DNA from: Sphingopyxis sp.
Lineage (GTDB): Bacteria > Pseudomonadota > Alphaproteobacteria > Sphingomonadales > Sphingomonadaceae
Reading direction: 5' to 3'
NCBI GenBank assembly: GCA_015657575.1
Contig: JACDQN010000441.1
Coordinates: 1-50,909, forward strand
DNA length: 50,909 bases
Shown: one piece after another, positions 31,497 through 41,201 of the stretch
Position numbering within the stretch: position 1 is the stretch's first letter
Layout of the letters: every line of letters begins with the position of its first letter
The notes under the pieces: model-generated
What the model was told of the DNA's origin: nothing
The model's database searches: none
What the model saw: the letters and a program-made list of their open reading frames with translations, nothing else
Program-made: the position numbers and the translations under genes

Positions 31497-32894
31497 ATGA
31501 CGACTATCCTGCGCACCGGCGCCGTCTTGATCCATCCCAGCGGCGACTACATGGGCAATCTGCTCTGGCCCGGCGTGTTGCCTGGGGAGCATCAAGAGGC
31601 GCTGCCCGTGGCGATCGCCGCGATTTCCGCGCAGGGCTATTGGGCAAGCCCTTTTCCGGAGGGCGATGGCGTCACCTTCAACCGTTATGGCGAAACGCCC
31701 TATGATCCTGACGCCGCCCTCGCCGATTTCCGGGCCGCCTTCGGGTTTCTGGATCTCGACGTGCTCGACCCTGGCGAAGGACAGGCGCGCGCCCTAGCGC
31801 GCCTCGCTGGTGACCGGAAGATCATCTGCACCTGTCTTGTACCGGTCGAGGGCCTGCGCCTCGAAGCGCCATTCGATCTCGGCGAGACGCGCTTCCATGC
31901 GCCGGTCGATGGCGAGGAGAATCGGCTTGCTGACCATGCCTGGCAGGAACTGTGCGACGTGCCCGGCGCGGACGTGAATCCGAACTGGGTGCCCGGCGCG
32001 CGGGCGAGCGGCACGACCGAACTGCTGGGCCTCGCGCTGATCGAACGGAAGGTCGAGTTTCCCTTGTCGGCCTTCTATGAGTCGGGTGTCTCGTTCGACA
32101 GCCAGTCGAAGCTGCTGCGCTTGGCCATGGAGGACGCCGATCATGCGCTCGACCCGGTTCGCTTCGATCTCTGCCACTATCGCAGGCTCGAATATCTGCC
32201 CGCGAAGGCTGGCTGGATTGGCGAGACGGGGCTTGCCTATGTGATACCCGAAGGGCGTGCACTGAAAGCGCGCTTCCTCCAGGGTAAGCCCTATGTGCTC
32301 CGGGTCTCGAATAACTGGCTGGGTCTGGAGATTGACGGGGGCAGCCTGTCTTGGGCCGAGCCGCTCGCCGGCATGATCGTCGACACACAGGCCAGCGACG
32401 AGATCACGCTGACGCTCAAGGCCGCGCTACGAGCTCTCAACCGGGCCTTTTACCTGGTCGAGCTCGAAGCCTCGTTCCTGCACCTCGTTTATGCGATCGA
32501 CGCGCTATGCGAGCCGGACAAGCTGCGCGGCGATCGCCATCGCCTGTGGATCAGCGCTTTCGGCTCTGGAGGCGACGCGGCACGATTCGCAGCACTGCTC
32601 GCGGAGTTCGACCGCCACTATGGCGTGCGCAATCGTATCGTCCATGAAGGGGCGACTTTCGCCGGCCTTGGCCTCGTCGGCGAGGAGCAGTGCCAGTTCA
32701 TGCTGGGGCTGCTCGGCGGGTGCATCCTGACCTTCGTCCGCGAGGGTTTCGTCACCCGCCGCGCAGCAGCCGAATTCGCTTTCGATGCGCTGACGTCGCC
32801 CGCTATCACGCCGTATGTGACGGCGATGGCGTCCACGCATTTCAAGCTGCCGCTCAACGCGGACAAGGGTTTCACCGAGCATATGCAGCCATGA
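31497..32894 (+). CDS. Hypothetical protein with C-terminal HEPN-like RNxxxH motif
   Basis: A 465-residue protein without a family that I can name for its N-terminal 300 residues. Near residue 375 the sequence YGVRNRIVHEGATFAG fits the R-x4-H motif of HEPN/Apea-like domains, often RNases or dimerisation modules in defence systems. ATG 31497 has AGAAGG 6 bases upstream. It overlaps the next gene by ATGA, so the two form a pair. Confidence 0.65.
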   Translation: MTTILRTGAVLIHPSGDYMGNLLWPGVLPGEHQEALPVAIAAISAQGYWASPFPEGDGVTFNRYGETPYDPDAALADFRAAFGFLDLDVLDPGEGQARALARLAGDRKIICTCLVPVEGLRLEAPFDLGETRFHAPVDGEENRLADHAWQELCDVPGADVNPNWVPGARASGTTELLGLALIERKVEFPLSAFYESGVSFDSQSKLLRLAMEDADHALDPVRFDLCHYRRLEYLPAKAGWIGETGLAYVIPEGRALKARFLQGKPYVLRVSNNWLGLEIDGGSLSWAEPLAGMIVDTQASDEITLTLKAALRALNRAFYLVELEASFLHLVYAIDALCEPDKLRGDRHRLWISAFGSGGDAARFAALLAEFDRHYGVRNRIVHEGATFAGLGLVGEEQCQFMLGLLGGCILTFVREGFVTRRAAAEFAFDALTSPAITPYVTAMASTHFKLPLNADKGFTEHMQP

Positions 32895-33577
32895 CCGACA
32901 GCGCTAAACAAGGGGCATCGCGGACGAAGGCTGGGCTTGCCGACCGGCTGAAGCGGATCGACCGGTTAGAAAGCGAGTTGACGCGCAAGGGCGCCGCCAT
33001 CCTCGGCAAGTGCGCCAGCCTCGGCCATGCCGATTTCTTCATCTTCGGCGCGCTGCGGCGGACGCTGGCCCAAGCCCGCGGCTTTCGTGACCTGATCGCG
33101 GCGCGGAACTTCCCCTGTGCGGCCGCCATTCTGCGCCTTCAGATCGACACGGCAATGCGTGTCAATGCGCTGTCGCTGGTGGACGAACCGGACGCGACCT
33201 GCAAGGCGGTCCTGGACGGAGAACAATTCAACCGCCTCAAGGATCGGGACGGGAAGAAGATGTCGGACGCCTATCTGCGGGAGAAGCTGGCCACAAGCCA
33301 TCCGTGGATCAGCCCAGTGTACGAGCGAACATCCGATTTTGTTCACCTGTCGGGGCGCCATTTCGACGTGTCGATCGCCCGCACCGATGACGAGACGCGA
33401 ACGGCCTATTTCCAAATCAGCGGCCACGATCCGCAGCGTCCGGACGAAACCTATTTCGAGGTGGTCGACACCTTCTTTGCGGCAACGAAGCTCGCGGGCC
33501 AGCTGATACTCGCGTTCCTGATGGCTCGGCATCAGCGTGAGCAGGTGCCGGCATCGATGCCGGAGAGCGATCCCTAA
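32891..33577 (+). CDS. Hypothetical protein, coupled to the HEPN-like gene
   Basis: A 228-residue protein, mostly helical. A Lys/Arg-rich N-terminus leads into RIDRLESELTRKGAAILGKC, FIFGALRRTLAQARGFRDLI and, near residue 140, WISPVYERTSDFVHLSGRHF. The last region has the loose look of DUF5677-like proteins, but I am not certain. ATG 32891 overlaps the upstream stop (ATGA), so it is translationally coupled. It converges on the DUF4238 gene with a 4-base overlap. Confidence 0.6.
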   Translation: MTDSAKQGASRTKAGLADRLKRIDRLESELTRKGAAILGKCASLGHADFFIFGALRRTLAQARGFRDLIAARNFPCAAAILRLQIDTAMRVNALSLVDEPDATCKAVLDGEQFNRLKDRDGKKMSDAYLREKLATSHPWISPVYERTSDFVHLSGRHFDVSIARTDDETRTAYFQISGHDPQRPDETYFEVVDTFFAATKLAGQLILAFLMARHQREQVPASMPESDP

Positions 33578-34479
33578 GCCTTCGCTTCGGCCTTGCGCCA
33601 GCGTGCGCCGTGGGTGGTGCGTCGCTCGAAGCGGTAACCGGCCCATTCAAGGTCGTCGTCCAGATCGGGATCGTCGCAAATCATGTAGCGGACCGTCAGG
33701 CTGTTGCCTTGCTGGACCAGATATTGGCGGTTGATCATCCGCGCGGCGTCAGCGGGCATGGTGGAGTTGGTGAACCTCGGCGGTCCTCCGGCGATGATGA
33801 AGACGCCGCAATGGCTGTCGAGCGTAAGCCACCAGGTCCGCAGATTGTTGAAAAAGGTGCCGAAGACGGACTGCCGTCCAGGCACGGATACCATCAGCGT
33901 CGGGTTGGTCGAGGTGCGCAGCGGGATCGGGGACTGACAGACCATCACATTAATGACCGCTGCGTCGTCCGGGATGGTCGTGTCCATCGCGCCTTCGCGA
34001 AAAAGTACATGCGCGTTGTCGGCGGACGCGGCGATCCATTCGTGCATCTCGCGCTCTTCCGTGCTCAAGTCTGCGTCGAGTGCTCCGGCCTTGAAGCGGG
34101 CGGATTCCGCCTCGATGAAGCGCAGTGTTTCGAGATTGCGCCGCTGGAGGTGGCGCGCGAAGCCGTAGATCGGGATCTTGTCCGTTTCATCCAGGCTCGC
34201 ACAGGCGCCATCGGCGATCTTCTGCCAGGTCGCGCTGTTGAAGAAGGGCGTTTCGATGACCCGGTTGATCGGACCTTCGATCGAGCCGGCGACGCCATTA
34301 TCGACGAAATCGTGCATCGAATCTTCGTATCCGATTCGGTTGATAGACTTGCGGCCGGTGACAAGAACGTCGCCATGCCGCTCGAGGATACGGACCTTGT
34401 TCGGATCGTCCTGACACGCAAAACGCCGCAGATAGAATTGCGGGACATAGTGATGCCGCTTGGGACGGCCGCCGGTCAT
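33574..34479 (-). CDS. DUF4238 family protein
   Basis: A 301-residue protein starting MTGGRPKRHHYVPQFYLRRF, the hallmark N-terminus of DUF4238. The rest has VINVMVCQSPIPLRTSTNPT and a C-terminal WRKAEAKA tail. DUF4238 proteins occur widely in accessory regions and often sit near defence genes; the reaction is unknown. It is the second gene of a minus-strand pair and overlaps the HEPN-like gene by 4 bases. Confidence 0.82.
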   Translation of the reverse strand: MTGGRPKRHHYVPQFYLRRFACQDDPNKVRILERHGDVLVTGRKSINRIGYEDSMHDFVDNGVAGSIEGPINRVIETPFFNSATWQKIADGACASLDETDKIPIYGFARHLQRRNLETLRFIEAESARFKAGALDADLSTEEREMHEWIAASADNAHVLFREGAMDTTIPDDAAVINVMVCQSPIPLRTSTNPTLMVSVPGRQSVFGTFFNNLRTWWLTLDSHCGVFIIAGGPPRFTNSTMPADAARMINRQYLVQQGNSLTVRYMICDDPDLDDDLEWAGYRFERRTTHGARWRKAEAKA

Positions 34480-35015
34480 TCGACCACCACCTTGCTGCGC
34501 GCGCGCTCTTCTGCCGTACGCGCCTCGTCATCGATATCGAAGCCGTCGATCGACAAGCCGACGATCATGTTGATGAAGGCCTTGGCCTCGGCGACGACCG
34601 CCTCGGCCTCAACGGTGTTGCTGAAAGAGCCTTGGTGTACGACGGCGTTGCGGACCGCGTTGATCGTCGCAGCCGACTTGATGAGCGCCTTGGCGATGGG
34701 GCTCGTCCTGGGCGCCGCGAAGTAGACCGGGACGAACAAGCGCTCGACCTTCAACGGCAGGCCATTTGCCCACCGGAGGAACTGGTCGACGATCGCTGCG
34801 TCGAACTGAGTTTTTTGAGACCACTCGCTCCGCACCGCGTAATTCGCGGCGATTTCCGCCGCCGTCGCGCAGCGCACGATAGCGGCCGAGGGTTCATCGC
34901 GGGCGTGAAGCCCGGAAAGCTTGGTCCATTGAGACTGAAGTTTTTCGAGATCGGTGCGCTCGTTATATGGTTTCTTCGAAGCCTTCCGATGCGCATCTTT
35001 GTTCGACTTGATCAC
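34476..35015 (-). CDS. HEPN-like protein coupled to DUF4238
   Basis: A 179-residue protein, mostly alpha-helical. Near residue 120, INAVRNAVVHQGSF fits the HEPN motif R-N-x3-H. An N-terminal Lys-rich stretch (residues 1-25) may bind nucleic acid. It starts at 35015 and is translated first, overlapping DUF4238 by ATGA. A toxin-antitoxin or defence role is possible but is inference. The 35016-35157 gap should hold divergent promoters. Confidence 0.65.
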   Translation of the reverse strand: MIKSNKDAHRKASKKPYNERTDLEKLQSQWTKLSGLHARDEPSAAIVRCATAAEIAANYAVRSEWSQKTQFDAAIVDQFLRWANGLPLKVERLFVPVYFAAPRTSPIAKALIKSAATINAVRNAVVHQGSFSNTVEAEAVVAEAKAFINMIVGLSIDGFDIDDEARTAEERARSKVVVE

Positions 35016-35157
35016 GCGTCCCCCGTTTAACTTGTTCTTCCCCTCGACTCCCTACAGTATTTCAGTGTCGACGACGAGGCGATCGTAGGGTGCATAAGCC
35101 ATCCCGTCGGCAGTGACCGGTCTCGGTGACGGAGCGATGCTTTGGGGAGAAGGGTGT

Positions 35158-35793
35158 TTGATTTCGAACGCAGAACAGTTGCCGCGCATCTTTCAGGCCA
35201 ATCTCGCTCGTCTGTTTGACCGCGTCATTCTGCCCGGACTCGAAGCGCTGACCATCCACCCCCAACTCGAGCGCGGCGAGGCGGCGACGTTGTGCGCCTT
35301 TCTCGACCGCGCCGCGGCCCAAGTCGACAACTACACCGCGAACGAGGCGGCGAAGGCCTATGTCTTGACGCTGGCGGCTGTGTTCGAGCGCCAGATGAGC
35401 GTGTGGGCGCGGGCATGCCACAACGAAGGCCGAAGCGATTTCTCGCGGACCCGTGGCTTTGAAGCGCTCCTGGCCGGTTGTGCGGATCAGGCGGGGATCG
35501 ACCTGGAACGGGATCGACTGGGATCGGACCTCGGCCAGATGTTCTTGGTCGCCAATGTCGTGCGGCATGGCGACGGCCGCTCCTGTGAGAAGCTCCGGGC
35601 CGCAGCGCCGAAGCTCTGGGAGGCTGGCCCGCCGGATGTTCTCGATCTCCTGCCAGGCGAGGCGGTGGTCAGCGAACTCCTCAGGATGCGAAAGCGCGAC
35701 CTCGTTCGCTACATTCGCGCGACCACTTGCTTCTGGGGTCTGGCCGACCCGATGCCGATGGCTGTAACCGACCCACCCTATCGAGAGGAATGA
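35158..35793 (+). CDS. Hypothetical protein with HGDG-type helical motif
   Basis: A 211-residue protein from TTG 35158, chosen because GGGGAGAAGGG lies 5-15 bases upstream; GTG 35113 is an in-frame alternative. LTLAAVFERQMSVWARACHN and MFLVANVVRHGDGRSCEKL resemble a HEPN-like family, with His in the last motif. It runs into the next gene 3 bases later, so these two are one unit. Confidence 0.6.
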   Translation: MISNAEQLPRIFQANLARLFDRVILPGLEALTIHPQLERGEAATLCAFLDRAAAQVDNYTANEAAKAYVLTLAAVFERQMSVWARACHNEGRSDFSRTRGFEALLAGCADQAGIDLERDRLGSDLGQMFLVANVVRHGDGRSCEKLRAAAPKLWEAGPPDVLDLLPGEAVVSELLRMRKRDLVRYIRATTCFWGLADPMPMAVTDPPYREE

Positions 35794-35796
35794 GGC

Positions 35797-36585
35797 ATGT
35801 CGGGCGAGGATGATAAAACCGGTGAGCGCTTTGCGGATCACGACGCGCCGCGCTACCGCGATGTCGCTGAGATCGGGCGAGCGGACCTCTACGAAGCGCT
35901 TCTGACGTTGGCAGGGTTTTCCGAGAATCCGATGCTCGTCATGCAGGCCAGCCAGCTCTGCCTGGTCGACAACATGCTGAACGGCATCGAACAGGAGGTG
36001 ATTAGCCACCAGTTCGATGAAGAGCCGCCGCGAGGAAAGATCGCGCTGCTCCAATCTCTCTCTCCGATGTGGATCTTTGCTGCCTACGAGTTGCTGCGGA
36101 CCTGGCGCCAGCGCTGTGAGGAGGTGATCAAGCTGGCCGAGAACGCCGGCTTCAATCTCAAGGCCAGCAGTCTCGAACGCGACCTTGGCTATCGACACTA
36201 TGATCGAGAGCTACGTGCCAAGCAGCTCCGGGACGCCGAAGAACGACCGGAAATGGTCGAGCAGATGCGCATTGACCTGCGCCGTACAGAAATGGGCTTC
36301 ACCCAACTGGAATTCATCAGGGTCGCGATCGCGAAGCATGAGGTAAGCAAGAAAGGCCCCAAGAAGCCGATCGCCTTTGCACCCGGCCTGGCCTTGATAA
36401 ACCGGCACTGCGGTTCGATGGAGTATGAGATGAGCAATGGCGGCTCGATCATCGGCTTTGTCACGCGCCGCGACATTGCCGAGACGATCCGCTTCATCCC
36501 CGGGGCGCCCAACCCGAGCGACGAGGAGTTGGTGAGTTTTCGGCAGTACATGAGTCCGCCCGATGTCGAGGCGCCGGCGAAGTGA
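35797..36585 (+). CDS. Hypothetical protein, partner of the preceding gene
   Basis: A 262-residue protein. Residues 28-60 (DLYEALLTLAGFSENPMLVM, then QASQLCLVDNML) and 90-110 (SPMWIFAAYELLRTWRQRCE) are helical, residues 200-240 look like a beta-rich end (GSMEYEMSNGGSIIGFVTRR). I do not recognise the family. ATG 35797 follows GAGG. With the preceding gene it may be a two-part cargo system. Confidence 0.6.
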   Translation: MSGEDDKTGERFADHDAPRYRDVAEIGRADLYEALLTLAGFSENPMLVMQASQLCLVDNMLNGIEQEVISHQFDEEPPRGKIALLQSLSPMWIFAAYELLRTWRQRCEEVIKLAENAGFNLKASSLERDLGYRHYDRELRAKQLRDAEERPEMVEQMRIDLRRTEMGFTQLEFIRVAIAKHEVSKKGPKKPIAFAPGLALINRHCGSMEYEMSNGGSIIGFVTRRDIAETIRFIPGAPNPSDEELVSFRQYMSPPDVEAPAK

Positions 36586-36607
36586 GCCGGACATCGAGGT
36601 CAACATA

Positions 36608-37422
36608 TCAGCCTTGTTGCGATCGCGCCCGATGCCGGAGCAGATATACGCTGACGGCCGACGCTACCGTTACGACCAGCTCGGCCTCGGCGAACTGCGG
36701 ATCGCGGCCTTCCTGAAGGTGCCGTCCCTCCTGCGAGGTGAAGCCCCAGAGCTTGTGCAGCGCGGCGTCGAGCGGCGACGGCAACGACAGCCGATTGATG
36801 ATAGGGCCGAGGGTGTCTGAGCTGCCGGAGACCTCGCGCGCGACGCATTCCAAGGCGGCCATCGCGTGCTGAATCGCGCCGGTAGTATCGGCTTGGGGCC
36901 GCCGCGAGATGCCGCGCAGAGCCTCGTGGACTTCGTTCGCGGCGGTCGGTGTCCCAGCCGCCCGCATCATTTCGACGGCATCGCTCGTCGCAAGGGCAAA
37001 GGCTTCTGATCCGCGCGCCATGATCTTGCCGCCCTCGATCTGCCAGCCGATGCCGTTTCGCGAAAAAGCCGGTTCAGGCGACTTGCAAAGTAATCTTGGC
37101 GTGTTCCGGTATAGTCGTTCTTGCCGATCTCCGTATGGAGCCGCTCGGCGATGTCATAGATCTTGTACCAGGGTGCCTCGCTCATGAGGCCGTCGATCTC
37201 ACGCGCGACATTCTCTGCGCCCCAATTTTGGGCGTAATCCGGTCGCTTCAACAGCACGGCGCAGATGATTTCGCGCAACGTCTTGCCACCCATGTCCGCG
37301 GCGTAGGCCAGCTGCGTAAGGCCGACGCGCAGAACGTCAGGTGCATCCTCACGGATCGTGATTTCTGCGTCTGGCGCGCTGTAGTCGAAGCGTTCCGAAA
37401 AGGATGATCCTGCGTCCGTCAT
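36608..37422 (-). pseudogene. AbiJ-NTD4-type protein, one-base frameshift
   Basis: Two overlapping minus-strand frames read as one protein of 271 residues when one A is restored. The first has FSERFDYSAPDAEITIRED, GLTQLAYAADMGGKTLREII and WYKIYDIAERLHTEIG, the AbiJ N-terminal domain-4 pattern. The second has GSEAFALATSDAVEMMRAAG, TPTAANEVHEALRGIS and GAIQHAMAALECVAREVSG. The break lies at TTT 37056-37058: one more T would give LFRENGIGWQIEGGKIMARGS. AbiJ proteins cause abortive infection in other bacteria; activity here depends on whether the indel is real. Confidence 0.77.
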
Positions 37423-37557
37423 CGGTACCGCATAGCATGCGCATGGTGGCTGGTATTCAGGAAAGGAGCTGCCAGCCTAGAAACTTCTGACTAACGGTGC
37501 TTGCGGCAAGGATCGGCTTCTGTTTCCTTGTTCAAGCTGTTCAAGTATGGCGGAGCG

Positions 37558-39322
37558 ATGCCGGACCAAACAGACCAAGCAACGGAGCCCGCTCCGCATA
37601 TCCGCCTTCTTCACATCCAACGTTTTCGAGGGATTGAAAAGCTCATCTGGCGGCCCGGCGCTGGGGTCAATCTCCTTCTTGGCGGTGGCGATGTAGGCAA
37701 AACAACCGTCCTCGAAGCAATCGCGCTTCTTCTCAATCCGACCAATTCGAGCACCTTGTCGGACGCCGACTACTGGCAACGCAAGCACGAAGATGGGTTC
37801 GTAATTGGTGCGGTGATAGCGCTGCCGTTGTCATGCCGGCATCGCCGAGCAGCGTAAACCCTCGTGGCCGTGGGAGTGGAATGGGAAAAAGCCGGTGGTC
37901 CCCGACATTGAAGCCAATGAGGGCCGGGTAAACGACCCGGTCTATTGCGTTCGCGTCACCGGCACACCGGATTTCGAACTTCAGCATGAGATTTTGCAAC
38001 CGGACGATAGCGCCGACCATTTCTCAGTCTCGGTCCGGCGCAACATTGGCCTCGTGCGCCTCGGCGGCGACGACCGCAACGATCGCGACCTTCGCCTGAT
38101 CCAGGGGTCGGCACTCGAACGGCTCTTGAGCGATAAAACCCTTCGCTCGCGGCTCGGGAACAAGCTCGCGCAGACTGATGTGGAGGGCGAGCTGAAGGAC
38201 GGAGCGAAAGAGGCCCTCGCGGCGCTCGACAAGCGGTTTGGTGAGCGCGCACTTCCAAGTGACCTGAGTCTCGGTCTTGTGGGAGGCCCAGGCTTCTCGC
38301 TCAATGCTCTCATTGGTTTGACGGCCGCGAAGGACGGCGCGCTGCTGCCGCTATCGAGCTGGGGCGCCGGCACGAGGCGGCTTGCGGCATTGGAGGTCGC
38401 TGCAGCACACACAGTCGATCATCCGATTATGGTAGTTGACGAGATCGAGCGTGGCCTCGAATCCTATCGGCAGCGCCTCTTGATCGAAGAGTTGATCGCG
38501 GGGCCATCGCAGGTTTTCGTTACGACGCATAGCGCCCCCGCGGTGAGCGCCGCCGAAGGCGCATGCCTTTGGTATGTCGACGCAGGCGGGTCCGTGGGCA
38601 GCCTTCCCGATTCAACGAAGCCCCAGCAACGCCGGGACCCTGAAGCCTTCTTGTCTCGGTTGTTGATCATTTCCGAGGGTAAGACGGAAGTGGGCTTCGT
38701 GACGACGCTGATAAACCGCTCCTTGGGTGAAGATATGCGCCGCCACGGTATCTGGGTAAGCGACGGCGGAAGCAACAGCGAAGCTCTCGCCGTTCTGGGT
38801 GATCTCGCCGAAAGTGGACTCAAGGTCGGAGGATTTGCTGACAATGAGGGTACGGACAATACACCATGGGCGTTGGTAAAAGGTAAGCTCGGCGACCTAC
38901 TGATGCGCTGGCAAAGCGGATGCATGGAAAGCAATTTGTTTCCACACGTCGCCGACGAGCATCTCGAAGCTTTCATCGAGGAGCCCGACGGATATGCTGG
39001 AGAACGATTGCGAACGCTTTTCGAGCGCGTCAATGTCGAAGAGAAGAGCCTGGCCGCGATCGCCGCCGCGACCGACATTCGCCAGTTGATGATCGATGCG
39101 GCGAAGGGATCTCTCCCCGCAGAACCTGATACGCCCGCCGATAAAAAGAAGGCTTGGCGCAAGCATGGCCAGCGGTGGTTCAAATCCCATGCCGGCGGCG
39201 TCGAACTCTGCGAGAAGATGTTCGCCTTCGGACTTTGGCCCCACGTCGAAGCCGAGCTTCTCCCATTCGTGAATGCGGTTCGCGAAGCTGTCGGACTGCC
39301 GACCGTCACGACGGTAAACTGA
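37558..39322 (+). pseudogene. GajA-like OLD-family ATPase/TOPRIM nuclease (Gabija), one-base frameshift
   Basis: Reads as 587 residues, close to typical GajA length, if one base is removed near 37826-37835. The N-terminal ATPase has IQRFRGIEKLIWRPG and Walker A LLLGGGDVGKTTVLEAI; the ABC-type signature and Walker B region follow (LSSWGAGTRRLAALEVAAA, PIMVVDEIERGLESYRQRL). The TOPRIM nuclease domain begins near residue 369 with LLIISEGKTEVGFV and continues SGLKVGGFADNEGTD. The break separates FVIGAVIALP from AGIAEQRKPSWPWEWNGKK. It is coupled to a UvrD-like helicase by a TGATG overlap, the Gabija arrangement. ATG 37558 has GGAG upstream. Confidence 0.85.
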
Positions 39323-40851
39323 TGTCCGACGCATCAGTCGAGGAAGCGCTTCGGTCCGCTGCGCGTCTCGTCGTCGTCGAAGCGCCTGGCGGTTGCGGCA
39401 AGACCCACCAAGGCGCGCTCTATGCGCGCGATATTGCCCTGACGCTCGGCGAAGGGCGCTTGCTCATCCTCACCCACACTAACGCTGCGTGCGACGTGTT
39501 CGCCCATCGGACAAAACAGCTCGGCCGCCGCGTCGAGATTCGGACTATCGACGGACTGATAACCGAGATCGCAAGTGCCTATTACAAGGCCCTCGATCTG
39601 CCCGCAGACGTCGACGTCGGCGCGTGGGCAAGACGCGAGGCAGGCAATTACGACCTGCTCGCGCAAAAGACCGCAGCGCTGCTTTCCGCCAACCCGATGA
39701 TCTCGGCGACTTTGGCCCACCGCTATCCAATCATTATCTGCGACGAGCATCAAGACTCCAGCGCCCATCAGCATTCGATCATCTTAGCGTTGCACCGGGC
39801 AGGCGCTCTCCTCAGAATCTTTGCCGATCCGATGCAGCAGATTTTCAACGGTAACCAGGCTGAAGAAGCAGCAGCCGCGCAGCGCTGGATGGACCTCAAA
39901 GCGGCGGCCGACAGCTTCGAAGAGCTGGATCATCCTCATCGCTGGACCAACACGCAGCCCGCGCTCGGCGCCTGGATCATGGAAGCCCGCGCTGCTTTAA
40001 ATAATGCCGGACAAATCGATTTGACCGGCAAGCTGCCGCTAGGCCTTAGCGTGCATTATGCCGACAACGTCGCGCCGCAGCAGGGATCGTTCAGTGTGCA
40101 GGACGATGCCAGTGGGCCGATCTACGCGCGCTCAAACGCCCAAGGCCAATTGCTCATATTGTCGGGCCGCAACCGAACTGTAACGTCGCTTCGCACTTTT
40201 TTCGGACGCCGTATTCCCATTTGGGAGGGCCATATACGCAATGGCCTTGCTGGCCTGATTGCCCACATCAATACGCACCAAGGCAACGCAAGTGAACTCG
40301 CGCGCGGAACTGTGTCGTTCATGGGAAGCGTAGCGAGCGGCTTCTCGCCGACATCATTTGGGAACCGCTTTGTCTCCGAAGCCGCGAGCGGATGCGCTTC
40401 TCCCTGCACGGGCAAGCCACTTCTGCTGCAATCGATTGCACAGCATCTCGTCGACGATCCGAGCCACAAAGGCGTAGCGATGGCACTCATGCGGCTCCAG
40501 GAGCTCGCGGCGACGGAACAGGCTTTTTCCAGCATTCGAGTCCACCATCCGCGCGAGTTCACAGAAGCGATCCAGCTTGGGAGATACGATGATCCCGACG
40601 AGGGATTTGCCGATATAGCACGGCGGAGGACCTACGCGCGGCCAAGGCTGCCTGAGAAGGCCATCAGCACAATCCACAAAGCCAAGGGCCTTGAGTTCGA
40701 AAACGTGATCCTTCTCCCTTGCGATCTGGCAAGTTTCGGAAATAGCAAGCGTGCGAGGGCGAAGCTCTATGTTGCGTTGAGCCGCGCCACCAAGAATTTG
40801 ATGCTGGTCGTCTCGAAGGGCCAGCCGAGCCCGCTGTTCAAACTAGGCTAG
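39322..40851 (+). CDS. GajB-like UvrD/PcrA-type helicase (Gabija)
   Basis: A 509-residue superfamily-1 helicase-like protein. Walker A is VVEAPGGCGKTHQGAL near residue 20, motif II is PIIICDEHQDSSAHQ, motif III-like FADPMQQIFNGN follows, and the C-terminal AISTIHKAKGLEFENVILL and LYVALSRATKNLM are motifs V and VI. In Gabija, GajB pairs with GajA to cleave phage DNA when nucleotide pools drop. The start ATG overlaps the gajA stop by one base. This gene appears intact. Confidence 0.88.
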   Translation: MSDASVEEALRSAARLVVVEAPGGCGKTHQGALYARDIALTLGEGRLLILTHTNAACDVFAHRTKQLGRRVEIRTIDGLITEIASAYYKALDLPADVDVGAWARREAGNYDLLAQKTAALLSANPMISATLAHRYPIIICDEHQDSSAHQHSIILALHRAGALLRIFADPMQQIFNGNQAEEAAAAQRWMDLKAAADSFEELDHPHRWTNTQPALGAWIMEARAALNNAGQIDLTGKLPLGLSVHYADNVAPQQGSFSVQDDASGPIYARSNAQGQLLILSGRNRTVTSLRTFFGRRIPIWEGHIRNGLAGLIAHINTHQGNASELARGTVSFMGSVASGFSPTSFGNRFVSEAASGCASPCTGKPLLLQSIAQHLVDDPSHKGVAMALMRLQELAATEQAFSSIRVHHPREFTEAIQLGRYDDPDEGFADIARRRTYARPRLPEKAISTIHKAKGLEFENVILLPCDLASFGNSKRARAKLYVALSRATKNLMLVVSKGQPSPLFKLG

Positions 40852-40914
40852 CCAACCTCCATTCCGGATCGGATGACCCACGCTCGGCGGCGTTACCGAC
40901 CGCATCTTTGGGGG

Positions 40915-41190
40915 TCACATACCAGCGTCATATCCTACCTGATGTGCCGCCTGCCCGTCTGAAGTAATCCGATAGCCGACAGTGCCATAAGTTTCGCACG
41001 TTGCCTGTTCGATCCACCCTTTCCCTATCATGGCATCAAAAGTTTTTCGACCGACGAAAGGAAAATGGGCCTCATCTTCAATGTCGCCTAAGCATAAACC
41101 CTGCAAAACCTTCATTTCCCTAGGGTTTGGGCGGCTAGAAGTCATCAGTCTCTCCATCATTTCCAGCAGCGCGAGGGCTGCACGGCCCAC
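40915..41190 (-). CDS. Small hypothetical protein, winged-helix-like
   Basis: A 91-residue protein with a GTG start; MMERLMTSSRPNPREMKVL, then GRKTFDAMIGKGWIEQATC and VGYRITSDGQAAH look like a compact winged helix. It begins 11 bases after the stop of the 311-residue minus-strand gene, so it forms an operon with it. No family is recognised. Confidence 0.55.
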   Translation of the reverse strand: MGRAALALLEMMERLMTSSRPNPREMKVLQGLCLGDIEDEAHFPFVGRKTFDAMIGKGWIEQATCETYGTVGYRITSDGQAAHQVGYDAGM

Positions 41191-41201
41191 TTGGATGTCC
41201 C

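Noticed and set aside
33610-34725. 371-codon plus-strand frame opposite DUF4238
   Set aside because: DUF4238 and HEPN-like motifs are on the minus strand; this frame has no family features.
35062-36198. 378-codon minus-strand frame over the hypothetical pair
   Set aside because: Shadow of the plus-strand genes, which have good ribosome-binding sites and tight spacing.
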